A stretch of 36,762 bases of DNA from CAYPGT01 sp964512985 (GTDB lineage Bacteria > Cyanobacteriota > Vampirovibrionia > LMEP-6097): positions 1-36,762 of the forward strand of contig CAZELI010000023.1 in the NCBI GenBank assembly GCA_964512985.1, written 5' to 3'. The position numbers and the translations under genes are program-made. Shown piece after piece: positions 15,161 through 23,264 of the stretch. The number at the start of each line of letters is the position of its first letter. The first letter of the stretch is position 1. Under the pieces are notes generated by a model. The model searched no databases and was not told where the DNA came from. It saw only the letters and a list, made by a program, of their open reading frames with translations.

Positions 15161-17749
15161 TTAATCTAATTCATCTACTGGCTCATCAGTATCAGGCAGC
15201 TCTAACTCTTCATTAGCACCTACCAGTGATAGTTGTTCAGAACCGTCACCAGCAGCGTTAGCAGCATTCTCAGCAGCAATAACACTCTCGTCTTCATCAG
15301 GATCAATGATAGGGTTGATAGATACTACTTCGTCGTTATCATCGAGCTTAATAATGCGAGAGCCTGTAGCCATACGGCTTTGGAAGCTTATGTCTTCAGT
15401 CTTCTGTCTTACTACTACACCGTTAGCCGTAGCAATAATGAACTCATCATCAGGGCTTACTACACGAATAGTTGCAAGCTTAGACTTAGGGGTCTTGAAC
15501 TTAGTCCCTATGAGACCTAGTCCACCTCTGCCTTGTACTCTAAATTCACCGATTTTAATACGTTTACCAAAACCGTCATTAGTTATAACAAGTAAGTTTA
15601 CATCTTCGTTATTAGATTCAACGATGTCGTAACCTACAAGTTCATCAGTTTCTCTAAGACTAATAGCTTTGACACCTTTAGCAACACGGCCCATAGGGCG
15701 AACTTCATCTTCACTATAGCGAATCACCATACCGTCTCTAGTACCGAGTATAAAGGTCTTAGTACCATCAGAGATTCGTACCCAAGCGAGTTTATCATCC
15801 TTCTCTAATCCAATAGCAATGATTCCAGACTTACGTACTGATTCAAACTCAGAGAGGGAGGTCTTCTTGATAGTACCTTTCTTAGTGAGCATGCTTAAAT
15901 AGGTACCTTCATCAAATTCACGAACTGGAATCACGGCTGTAATATAGTCATCTTGTTTGATATTGATAAAGTTCACCAAAGCCTGTCCCTTAGCTTGTCT
16001 TGAACCTTCTGGTAAATCATATACTTTAGTAGAATAGACTTGACCTTTATCCGTAAAGAACAATAGTGTGTCATGCATTGATGTCACGAAGAAATGTAAT
16101 AAATCATCTTCTTCGCGAGTCTTAATACCGCCCTTACCTTTAGTGGCACGGCGTTGACGTTCAAAGGTAATCAATGGAATACGTTTAACGTAACCTTGTG
16201 AAGTAATAAATACGGCCATCTTCTCATCAGCGATAAGATCTTCCATGGACATATCACCAGAATCTACCATTGAGATCTTAGACTTACGTTCATCACCGTG
16301 TTGTGCGATTACTTCAAGTGATTGTTTCTTGATTTCTTCAAGTATTAGTTTACGGCTAGCAAGTAAGCGCTGTAAGCCTTTAATAGTCTTCTCAAGATCT
16401 TTAAGCTCTTTCTCTAGCTTCTCTTGCTCTAAGCCAGTTAAGCGTCTTAATTGCATTTCAAGAATCGCAGAAGCTTGTTTCTCAGAAAGTTTGAACTTGG
16501 TCATTAAACCATCGCGAGCTTCTTCAGTGTTCTTAGAAGATTTAATTAGTTTGATAACTTTATCGATATCACCTATCGCTATTAATAGACCTTCTACGAT
16601 ATGGTGACGAGCTTCAGCTTTATCCAAGTCAAACTGAGCCTTACGGGTAATTACTTCTACTCTAAACTCTATAAACTCTTTAAGAATAGTTATAAGAGTT
16701 AATTGTTTTGGTTTATTGTTTACAAGAGCAACAACGTTAGTAGAGAAGTTTTGCTGTAATGGAGTGAACTTCAACATGTTGTTTAGAACTACTTGAGGGT
16801 TTGCATCACGCTTAAGCTTAATAACGATTCTAGTACCATCACGTCCAGATTCATCGTTAGCGTCAGAAATGCCTGTAAGTTTTTCCATCTTCACAAGTTC
16901 TGCAACCTTAGTAATAAAATTCTCAGCTCCTACTAGGTAAGGTAGTTCAGTGATAACAATCGCTGTCTGTGACGATGATTTACCCTTAGAGATCTCTTCT
17001 ATAGTAAAAGTACCTTTCTGGGTAATAGTTCCTTTACCAGTAGTGAAGGCATCAACAATACCTCTAGTGCCGATGATAGTACAACCAGAAGGAAAGTCTG
17101 GACCCTTGATAATTTTATTGAGTTGTTTGAACTCGATATCAGGATTGTCGATAAGGGCAATCAGTCCTTGCATTACTTCAGTAAGATTATGCGGAGGAAT
17201 ATTCGTTGCCATACCCACAGCAATACCAGTAGAACCATTCACCAGGAGAATAGGAATCTTAGAAGGAAGTACCCTCGGCTCTTTAAGAGATCCGTCAAAG
17301 TTATCTACAAAATCAACAGTATTAGATTCGATATCAGTAATAATATCTACCGATAATTTCTGTAGCTTGGCTTCTGTGTACCTCATAGCTGCTGGACCAT
17401 CATCAAGCGAACCAAAGTTACCATGACCATTAATCAGTGGGTAGCGTGAGCTAAAGGACTGCGCTAAACGCACTAAACTATCGTATACGGCAGTGTCACC
17501 ATGTGGGTGATATTTACCCAGTACTTCACCGACAATACGGGCACATTTCTTAAAAGGTTTGTCTGGGTACATGCCCATATCATGCATAGCGTAAAGAATA
17601 CGGCGATGTACTGGCTTAAGACCATCACGTACATCTGGAAGGGCACGGCTAATGATTACAGACATAGCGTAATCAATGAAGCTCTGCTTCATTTCGTCTC
17701 TTACATCTATGTCAGTGATTTTACCGCCCTGTCTAAATAAATCTTTCAT
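15161..17749 (-). CDS. gyrA: DNA gyrase subunit A
   Basis: GyrA is the DNA-breaking subunit of gyrase. The catalytic tyrosine is Tyr124 (AMRYTEAKL). The quinolone-resistance region reads HPHGDTAVYDSLVRLAQ, with Thr86 at the position equivalent to E. coli Ser83. The C-terminal half has six beta-pinwheel blades. The GyrA box in the first blade is altered: QRRATKGKGG from Gln532, not the usual QRRGGKG. I recall a similar form in cyanobacterial GyrA. An acidic tail (residues 825-862, Asp/Glu-rich) closes the protein. At 862 residues the length suits GyrA better than ParC. gyrB is not in the window. Confidence 0.94.
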   Translation of the reverse strand: MKDLFRQGGKITDIDVRDEMKQSFIDYAMSVIISRALPDVRDGLKPVHRRILYAMHDMGMYPDKPFKKCARIVGEVLGKYHPHGDTAVYDSLVRLAQSFSSRYPLINGHGNFGSLDDGPAAMRYTEAKLQKLSVDIITDIESNTVDFVDNFDGSLKEPRVLPSKIPILLVNGSTGIAVGMATNIPPHNLTEVMQGLIALIDNPDIEFKQLNKIIKGPDFPSGCTIIGTRGIVDAFTTGKGTITQKGTFTIEEISKGKSSSQTAIVITELPYLVGAENFITKVAELVKMEKLTGISDANDESGRDGTRIVIKLKRDANPQVVLNNMLKFTPLQQNFSTNVVALVNNKPKQLTLITILKEFIEFRVEVITRKAQFDLDKAEARHHIVEGLLIAIGDIDKVIKLIKSSKNTEEARDGLMTKFKLSEKQASAILEMQLRRLTGLEQEKLEKELKDLEKTIKGLQRLLASRKLILEEIKKQSLEVIAQHGDERKSKISMVDSGDMSMEDLIADEKMAVFITSQGYVKRIPLITFERQRRATKGKGGIKTREEDDLLHFFVTSMHDTLLFFTDKGQVYSTKVYDLPEGSRQAKGQALVNFINIKQDDYITAVIPVREFDEGTYLSMLTKKGTIKKTSLSEFESVRKSGIIAIGLEKDDKLAWVRISDGTKTFILGTRDGMVIRYSEDEVRPMGRVAKGVKAISLRETDELVGYDIVESNNEDVNLLVITNDGFGKRIKIGEFRVQGRGGLGLIGTKFKTPKSKLATIRVVSPDDEFIIATANGVVVRQKTEDISFQSRMATGSRIIKLDDNDEVVSINPIIDPDEDESVIAAENAANAAGDGSEQLSLVGANEELELPDTDEPVDELD

Positions 17750-17858
17750 AATACCGTTGCACTCTTTATTTTACTACATAAGACCTTTTGGAACTATGAA
17801 GCTTTCCTTAGACAAAACAAAACCTAACTCCCTCAATTCCTTACTTTTACTTATCTTT

Positions 17859-17979
17859 GGGGATTCCGCCGCTGTGCGGCGGTTGCGCTGCGCGCGGCTG
17901 AATGAAGGAATTATTTAGCAGTCCGCAGGATGAACCGCGCCGGAGGCGCGGAACCACAGTAAAAAATATTAAGGGGATT
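17859..17979. repeat. GC-rich hairpin element flanked by GGGGATT repeats
   Basis: Between gyrA and the HU gene lies a stretch far richer in G+C than its surroundings. It holds two perfect hairpins, CCGCCGC-TGT-GCGGCGG (17866-17882) and CCGCGCC-GGA-GGCGCGG (17935-17951), plus a self-complementary GCGCTGCGCGC run. The 7-bp word GGGGATT stands at both ends (17859-17865 and 17973-17979) in direct orientation. This is what a small inserted element with a target duplication would look like, though 7 bp could match by chance. Confidence 0.55.
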
Positions 17980-17987
17980 AGGAAACA

Positions 17988-18014
17988 AAAAGCCCTCCAT
18001 GACAGAGGGCTTTT
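17988..18014 (-). terminator. Rho-independent terminator of the HU gene (bidirectional form)
   Basis: AAAAGCCCTC and GAGGGCTTTT form a 10-bp stem with a 7-nt loop, with an A-run before and a T-run after, so it can act on both strands. It lies 28 nt past the HU stop codon. The groEL terminator uses the same GCCCTC stem. Confidence 0.88.
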
Positions 18015-18042
18015 ATAGAATAGCTTCTAGCTTGCAGCTAGC

Positions 18043-18330
18043 TTATTTTTTTCTAGATGATTTAACTTCGTCTTTAAACTGTTTACCAGCTGAGAACGCA
18101 GGAACACTTGACGCAGGAATTTTGATTTCTTCGCCTGTTCTAGGATTACGACCAGTTCTGCCTTTACGATCTCTCTTCTGGAATGTACCAAAACCAGTTA
18201 AAGTCAGTTTTTCACCTCTGGCTACTTGTGCTTTGATTTCATCAAGCAACGCTGTTACTATTTGTTCGACTTGCTTTTGAGTTAAGTCTGTATCTTCTGC
18301 AATTTTTGCAATCAATTCACCTTTATTCAT
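18043..18330 (-). CDS. hup: DNA-binding protein HU
   Basis: This is a 95-residue HU/IHF-family nucleoid protein. It opens with MNKGELIAKIAEDTDLTQKQVE, has the LTGFGTFQKRDRKGRTGRNP block and the DNA-intercalating arm RNPRTGEEIKIPASSVPAF with the conserved proline, and ends in a basic SSRKK tail. The sequence is closer to HU than to IHF. It has the clearest ribosome-binding site in this region (AAAGGAGAT before the ATG) and its own terminator, so it is a single-gene unit. Confidence 0.95.
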   Translation of the reverse strand: MNKGELIAKIAEDTDLTQKQVEQIVTALLDEIKAQVARGEKLTLTGFGTFQKRDRKGRTGRNPRTGEEIKIPASSVPAFSAGKQFKDEVKSSRKK

Positions 18331-18438
18331 TTAGATTAAATCTCCTTTCCAATGACCTTGTATTTAAGCCTCGATAAGCCTACATATAACGAAGTTACAA
18401 CACTTTTACCTGTTTTTGCAAGGCGTGATACGGACTTT

Positions 18439-18468
18439 TTGCAAAATTTAAGCTAAAAATGCTATTAT
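18439..18468 (+). promoter_or_regulatory. Candidate sigma-70-type promoter
   Basis: TTGCAA (18439-18444) and TATTAT (18463-18468) are separated by 18 bp, a good -35/-10 pair. An ATG at 18459 lies inside it and so cannot be the real start of the gene that follows. The next in-frame ATG, at 18483, is 14 nt after the -10 box. Confidence 0.5.
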
Positions 18469-18482
18469 TATGTGTATTACGC

Positions 18483-19430
18483 ATGGGTGAGATGACTCAA
18501 AACAGGAATATTAACCCTTTATTGGCTAATGCTCTGGCTGTTAGTGGAACACGAGCTGGTCTTAACCGTTCACCCAATACAAATCAGCTTAATATTTTAG
18601 TGAAGTCCCTAGCTTCTAAGATGATGGTATCTGAGTATGTAGCAGCTCGTATCATCAGCAATCTTATGGCAACAGGACAGGCTATCAGTTTCACTGAGAT
18701 GCAAAAATTTCTTCAAGAATTTTTTCAAGACAGCACTCCTTTGATTAATCAAGAAACTCTTGAGCGATTAAGAAAACCTGAGATTCAATCTAAGTCTGAC
18801 AAAGAGCTAGAGGCATTATCTAAGCCAGTTGTAAGAGAGATGAAGGATAGGCTGGTAGAAAATCGTGAGCAGAATATTCGTAACACCGCGCAAGTCTTTA
18901 GTCGTGAAGATTCGTTTGTACCTGCTAATCAGCATGTTCCTGTAACTCAGTTGGTAAATAGCCCTAAAGAATTTGCTTCTTGGTTAGTTAATAATAAAGC
19001 AGCGTTTGTTATGCTCAAAGCCAATCCAGAATTGACATACTTGCTTATGGCATTGGCTAATCCTAATATACAGAAGTCACCTGTACTGCTGTCTGAGATC
19101 GCTAAGATGATGACGCAACTTATTAAGATGAAACGTGGCAGATCGCAGGTAGAGGACTTCGATGATAATGTGAAAGAATCTAGAGATAAGGCTATTACTC
19201 AGGAAATGATGGAGCATGAAGCGGGTATCGTTAATAGCTTGAAGAATGTATTTGATTCAATCAAACCTGCTTCAGTACGTGATTTCATGTTAGAAGCGGA
19301 ACGCTTCGCAGAAGAAGAGATAGCTAATTGGTGGTCCCTAACTCTCAAGAAAGAGAAACAAGTAGGTAAACAATTACAAGACAATCTAACTAAGTTCAAG
19401 CGTAATAAGCTTAGAATGGATGATGATTAA
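18483..19430 (+). CDS. Hypothetical protein coupled to an O-methyltransferase
   Basis: I do not recognise this ~315-residue protein. It is soluble and mostly helical in appearance, with Met-rich helices (LVKSLASKMMVSEYVAARII; KMMTQLIKMKRG) and a charged C-terminus rich in Lys and Asp. There is no signal peptide or membrane segment. Start choice: the frame opens at an ATG at 18459, but that lies within a promoter-like sequence, so I prefer 18483; 18492 is a further option. Its TAA stop overlaps the ATG of the O-methyltransferase by one base (TAATG), implying coupled translation and perhaps a shared task. A flagellar or export role is possible given the Asn/Gln-rich N-terminus, but nothing shows it. 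Confidence 0.75.
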   Translation: MGEMTQNRNINPLLANALAVSGTRAGLNRSPNTNQLNILVKSLASKMMVSEYVAARIISNLMATGQAISFTEMQKFLQEFFQDSTPLINQETLERLRKPEIQSKSDKELEALSKPVVREMKDRLVENREQNIRNTAQVFSREDSFVPANQHVPVTQLVNSPKEFASWLVNNKAAFVMLKANPELTYLLMALANPNIQKSPVLLSEIAKMMTQLIKMKRGRSQVEDFDDNVKESRDKAITQEMMEHEAGIVNSLKNVFDSIKPASVRDFMLEAERFAEEEIANWWSLTLKKEKQVGKQLQDNLTKFKRNKLRMDDD

Positions 19431-20104
19431 TGTCAGACGAACGTAATGCAGTAGTGAATTATATTAGTGAGCGTTTTGCGCAGGAGGATGATGTTCTGAA
19501 ACAAATCCTTGAAGCGCAACGTGCTGGTGGTGGACCGATGATGAATATAGGTCCTGATCAAGGAAAACTTCTTGCTCTATTAGTTAAACTAATGAAACCT
19601 GAGAATGTTTTAGAAGTAGGTAGTTACTATGGTTATAGTGCAGTATGGATGGCGCGCGCTCTTCGTCATCCTGAGGGAGCGCAGCGACCGTCAGGATCCA
19701 CTCCTATACTTCACTGTGTCGAAGTCTCTGAACCACAATGCAAGATACTTGCAGATCATATGAAGCTTGCAGGAGTAGATGATCTAGTAGAAGTTCATCA
19801 AGGCTCTGGGATTGATGTGATGAATAAATTTATCAATGAGAGTAAGAAGTTTGAGATAGTGTTTGTTGATGCTGATAAAACTAATTATTCTAATTACTTA
19901 GATCTGGCTGCTAGATTGATTCCTAGTGGTGGATTATTGCTGGTGGATAATTGTCTTTGGAATGGTCAAGTAGTAGATTCTAGTTTCGAGGATAAACAAA
20001 CCCAGGCTATAAGGGACTTTAACGATAAACTTGCTAAGTCTAAGGACTTTGAGTCAGTGATTTTAACAGTGCAGGATGGGCTGGCGATGGCGGTGAAGAA
20101 TTAA
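19430..20104 (+). CDS. SAM-dependent O-methyltransferase carrying an in-frame repeat insertion
   Basis: The protein belongs to the class I, caffeoyl-CoA-type O-methyltransferase family (PF01596 type). SAM-binding motif I is VLEVGSYYGYSAVWMA (from about residue 62), followed by CVEVSEPQCKILADHM, the metal-binding FVDADKTNYSNYLD and the GGLLLVDNCLWNG block. Bacterial members methylate small phenolics or other hydroxyl groups; the substrate is unknown. Residues 79-91 (RHPEGAQRPSGST) are encoded by a 39-bp palindromic repeat that sits between motif I and the next strand, where family members normally have only a short loop. The reading frame stays open, so the protein is probably intact. Confidence 0.88.
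   Translation: MSDERNAVVNYISERFAQEDDVLKQILEAQRAGGGPMMNIGPDQGKLLALLVKLMKPENVLEVGSYYGYSAVWMARALRHPEGAQRPSGSTPILHCVEVSEPQCKILADHMKLAGVDDLVEVHQGSGIDVMNKFINESKKFEIVFVDADKTNYSNYLDLAARLIPSGGLLLVDNCLWNGQVVDSSFEDKQTQAIRDFNDKLAKSKDFESVILTVQDGLAMAVKN
19664..19702. repeat. 39-bp palindromic unit inside the O-methyltransferase gene
   Basis: The unit starts CGTCATCCTGAGGGAGCG and ends CGACCGTCAGGATCCACT. It is identical, base for base, to the reverse complement of 21321-21359. Its length is exactly 13 codons, so insertion keeps the frame; here it is read from the first base (Arg-His-Pro-Glu-Gly...). Confidence 0.93.
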
Positions 20105-20113
20105 TAATAAACA

Positions 20114-20236
20114 TTAAGAATGAAAAAGTTTACTAAGTTTATTCTCAATTTCTTGCATCATTGCGTTGTCAACGGTACCCAGCTCTGTTTTAATACAGTC
20201 GACAGTGATAGTTACTAGCTTATGAAGTTTAATCAT
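20114..20236 (-). pseudogene. C-terminal remnant of a PemK/MazF-type toxin
   Basis: This 40-codon reading frame begins with an ATG that overlaps the last codons of the antitoxin-like gene and reads MIKLHKLVTITVDCIKTELG, ending NKLSKLFHS. It resembles the last ~40 residues of PemK/MazF RNase toxins, where a K-L-x-K/R-L-V-T strand is followed by a G-x-L/V-x helix ending in K-L-F. The N-terminal two thirds, with the catalytic and RNA-binding residues, are missing. I read it as the leftover of a deleted toxin. The family assignment is from memory of the pattern and is moderate. Confidence 0.5.
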
Positions 20237-20453
20237 AGATATCTTCTTGTGGATCTTTTAAAAAATCAAATGCTGGATTGTTAATTAGAAAACCTTGCAT
20301 ATTACTATCATCAGGATCTGGATTTTCAAATATTAAAGTTATTTTCACCTTATTTTTATTCATGAAAGGAAGTGGTACATCCAGTAGTAACTCGTGATCA
20401 TTGTTTAATGTTCCTGTAGTCTCAATAGTTATTTTACTTCTATCATTTTTCAT
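20229..20453 (-). CDS. Small antitoxin-like protein
   Basis: This 74-residue acidic protein has an N-terminal half rich in strands (KITIETTGTLNNDHELLLDV) and a C-terminal peptide NNPAFDFLKDPQEDIYD. That ending, F-D-x-L-x-D-P-x-E-D-I-Y, recalls small antitoxins paired with PemK/MazF-family toxins in cyanobacteria and related groups, where such a tail plugs the toxin. The partner is present only as a 40-codon fragment overlapping its 3' end. A TAAAAT box lies 8 nt before the ATG, inside the end of the YkgJ-like gene, so it could be expressed separately. Confidence 0.65.
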   Translation of the reverse strand: MKNDRSKITIETTGTLNNDHELLLDVPLPFMNKNKVKITLIFENPDPDDSNMQGFLINNPAFDFLKDPQEDIYD

Positions 20454-20464
20454 ACTCTTATATT

Positions 20465-21730
20465 TTAGCGCATTCTATGGTGAAGGTCTGTCAACCACGC
20501 CACAAGCGACCCTACGGGCTGTTTCATGTCTTTGTAACCATGTTCTTGGGCTAGTACTGTGTTAGCAGCACCGATCATAGCGGTATGTGGGCGGGAGTCG
20601 TAGACGTCACGTTCATTTCTATTGCTAGCATTGTATTGATATTGTTTTAAGTAAAACTTACAAGCTTGCACTGTCGCATCATCAATAGTAGAGAGTCCAA
20701 AAGCTCTACAAGCAAGTGGTCTGAGGGAGTGGATTTCACAAGCATCACTTTCACTAAGGAAGGGACAGGTGAATTGCATGCCATGTGGATTAAGTTTGTC
20801 TTTGCTGCTGCCGAGGGTTTGATCAATAACTTTAAGGGGCTCACCATAAAGCTCTATATGCTTCTCCTGGATTGCTTTAGCGCGTTTAGTGAATTTCTCT
20901 AGCTCTTCTTCGCTGAGATTGTTTTTGATATACAGAAACTCAGTTAGTGATACTACGGGGAAATCCTTCTTGCAGCAATCTGTGCATTGATAATGAAAGC
21001 AGGTGTCTTCATAGACTCCAGATCGATTAAGTACTTCTTCTTGAATCTCGGTTACTTCTTGGTATATCTCTGTAAGATGTTCTAGAGCTTGCTTTGCTGG
21101 ATAGGTTTTAGTGGGTTTTATGGTGTTTAATTTGTAATTGGTTCCATTTACTGGACTGAAATTCTCTCGGTACTTAATCATCTGCTGCTCTGCTTGCTGG
21201 TTATCGCCTAGGCGTCTGTAGTAGAGAGCTAGTAATCTATATTGTTGCGCTCTAAGGTTGTCGTCGATTAGGTTAATAAAATTGTTGTTGTTATTGATTT
21301 CTGCAAATAGTTTCGGTAGTAGTGGATCCTGACGGTCGCTGCGCTCCCTCAGGATGACGCCTGACCAATAGATAACTATCGTTGGTAATAAATCCTTATA
21401 TTGATAAAAGTCAATCTCTTGAAACTTAAAAATAGAAGTGAGATTCTTGTAAAGTTCTATAAGTTGATACGCTAACTCATCTACTATCTGTGGATTCGGC
21501 TCTCTCACTGAGATATGCATTGGTAGGAGTTTCTGCTCTAACACTATAAGATTGAGTAAGAATAAAGCCTTATGCTTACTAGAGTCTAGTAATTGAGGAT
21601 TCTCTTGTAAGTAATTATTAAGCTTAGAATTATTTCCTGTAAGAAATAAATGAAGGAATTTCAGGTAGTTTTTTTCACTTAAGGCTTCACGATTAATTTC
21701 ATCATAACCAGAATTGCTTGTATTTAGCAT
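20465..21730 (-). CDS. YkgJ-like CxxCxxCC cysteine-cluster protein
   Basis: The C-terminal part carries the UPF0153/YkgJ (PF03692) metal-binding pattern: Cys244, Cys249, Cys252 and Cys253 (CFHYQCTDCCKKDFP), then CPFLSESDACEIHSLRPLACRAFG with Cys322, Cys331 and Cys341. The family is thought to bind Zn or Fe; its function is unresolved. The first ~235 residues are a helical region, perhaps TPR-like (YRLLALYYRRLGDNQQAEQQ). Residues 124-137 (GVILRERSDRQDPL) come from an inserted 39-bp repeat. The start used is the ATG at 21730, 28 nt after tolC; the frame is open further upstream only in overlap with tolC. Confidence 0.82.
   Translation of the reverse strand: MLNTSNSGYDEINREALSEKNYLKFLHLFLTGNNSKLNNYLQENPQLLDSSKHKALFLLNLIVLEQKLLPMHISVREPNPQIVDELAYQLIELYKNLTSIFKFQEIDFYQYKDLLPTIVIYWSGVILRERSDRQDPLLPKLFAEINNNNNFINLIDDNLRAQQYRLLALYYRRLGDNQQAEQQMIKYRENFSPVNGTNYKLNTIKPTKTYPAKQALEHLTEIYQEVTEIQEEVLNRSGVYEDTCFHYQCTDCCKKDFPVVSLTEFLYIKNNLSEEELEKFTKRAKAIQEKHIELYGEPLKVIDQTLGSSKDKLNPHGMQFTCPFLSESDACEIHSLRPLACRAFGLSTIDDATVQACKFYLKQYQYNASNRNERDVYDSRPHTAMIGAANTVLAQEHGYKDMKQPVGSLVAWLTDLHHRMR
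21321..21359. repeat. 39-bp palindromic unit inside the YkgJ-like gene
   Basis: Exact reverse complement of the copy at 19664-19702. Relative to its host gene the unit is in the same direction as in the O-methyltransferase gene, but the reading frame is shifted by one base, so the peptide is VILRERSDRQDPL and not RHPEG... Both frames are free of stop codons. Confidence 0.93.
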
Positions 21731-21758
21731 ATCTAGAGATTTGAGCTTGGCGTTTTTT

Positions 21759-23258
21759 TCACTCAACTGAAGTTTCCTTTGTTTGTGGCTGGAGAGCTTG
21801 TGCTTTAAGTTTAAGGTTTTGAGTTTCTTGGTTCCCAAGTAGAGTTCCAATACTAATAGTACCCATATTATATGCAAGTCTAGCCTGGGTTAGGTTGTAA
21901 TCGGCAGTACTATTAATAAGGTTAATTTCAGCTTCGGTTAATTGAAGTTCTCTTTGTACTAGATTGGTAAAGATTTCTATGCCGTTTTCATAGCGGAGCT
22001 TTGCTAGCCTTAAAGCTTCTGCTGATGCTTCGTGTTCTTTCTCTGCAACCCTAACTTGCGACTTGGTCTTCTGGAAATCTAAGTAAGAAGTTCTTAGATC
22101 TCTTTCTATCCTAAGTATTTCTCGCTGGTATTCAAGTCTGGCTCTATTAGTGCGGGCTCTCGCTTGCATAGTATTGGCTACGGCCGTCAGTCCCATACCA
22201 TCACCTATAGTGTAGTTTGCTTCGAAAGCCAAAGTTGTTAACCCATATAAATTACTGAACTGTTCTCCAGTACCACTAAAATCTGCATATATATCTACCT
22301 TAGGTAAATAATCACCAACCTTAGATAGACCTTCCTTATAGACTGCCTTTCGTGCTGCTAACGCTGCCTTGATATCTGGATTATTTTTCAAGGCTTGCTG
22401 AATGAAGTTTTGGATAGTGAGACTATCATCAATCATATTGAGCTTAGCTAAATGCTCTCTATCTACTGCAAAGGAACTTTCTAAGGGACTATTAAGATGA
22501 TTAGCAAGATTAAATCCAGCAATTCTAAACTGTGCTTCAGCTTCTATAAGTTCTTGCTCTGTTCTTGCCATTCTTGCGATAGCTTGTATTAAATCAAACT
22601 TGGTCCCAGTGCCAGCTTGATAGAATTGATTAGCCAAATCCCTATTATATCTAGCACTTTCAAGAGCTTTGATACGTGATCGCAATGTAGCCTGAGTTTT
22701 AGCTAATTGATAATAAAGGTCGACAGAGTTATATAGTACGAGATTGTATTCAGACTGTTCTTTACTCTCAGTAGCGTTTTTATAATATTTCTCTGCCCAA
22801 GCTAAGAAGCTAGTAGTGCCTCCACTAAAAATTCTATGACTAAATCTTATACCAGTGCTAGCAATGGTTTGGTCAATCTTGTTTTGTAAAGCACTGGTTA
22901 AATAGAAAGTACCTTCTCTATGAAGTGAGCTTGCTCTCATGGTTACATCAGGCAAGGCATCAGAGATCCTCTTCCAGAATATCCATTTAGCTTCCTTGGT
23001 ATTGGCTTTGGCGATTTGTAAACTGATATTGTTTTCTATAGCTCTAGCAAGTATTTCTTGCAAGTCTAATTCTAAAGGTTCATCATTAGAGACTGAAAGT
23101 TGAATCTTGTTTCTGAATTCAAGAAACTCTTCCTCAAAGTCTTGATCTTGAATTTGGATTTGAGTTTGTTCTTGAGCTTGGACAATTACGCCAGGAATTA
23201 GGGCCATGCAAACAATGGCCACCAGCAAAGAATTCTGGAGAAATTTAATTTTATTCAT
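21759..23258 (-). CDS. TolC-family outer membrane efflux protein
   Basis: The 499-residue protein has a Sec signal peptide (MNKIKFLQNSLLVAIVCMAL...VQAQ, about residues 1-29) followed by two repeated halves, each starting with the family pattern of a helix plus beta strands: LQEILARAIENNISLQIAKA near residue 65 and QNFIQQALKNNPDIKAALAA near 285. Long coiled-coil helices (LRLAKLRYENGIEIFTNLVQRELQLTEAE) match OEP/TolC. Such trimers form the outer-membrane exit duct for type I secretion or RND/ABC efflux. No pump or adaptor gene is adjacent. It stops with TGA, the only such stop I find in the window, and is divergent from fmt. Confidence 0.92.
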   Translation of the reverse strand: MNKIKFLQNSLLVAIVCMALIPGVIVQAQEQTQIQIQDQDFEEEFLEFRNKIQLSVSNDEPLELDLQEILARAIENNISLQIAKANTKEAKWIFWKRISDALPDVTMRASSLHREGTFYLTSALQNKIDQTIASTGIRFSHRIFSGGTTSFLAWAEKYYKNATESKEQSEYNLVLYNSVDLYYQLAKTQATLRSRIKALESARYNRDLANQFYQAGTGTKFDLIQAIARMARTEQELIEAEAQFRIAGFNLANHLNSPLESSFAVDREHLAKLNMIDDSLTIQNFIQQALKNNPDIKAALAARKAVYKEGLSKVGDYLPKVDIYADFSGTGEQFSNLYGLTTLAFEANYTIGDGMGLTAVANTMQARARTNRARLEYQREILRIERDLRTSYLDFQKTKSQVRVAEKEHEASAEALRLAKLRYENGIEIFTNLVQRELQLTEAEINLINSTADYNLTQARLAYNMGTISIGTLLGNQETQNLKLKAQALQPQTKETSVE

Positions 23259-23264
23259 TTATAT

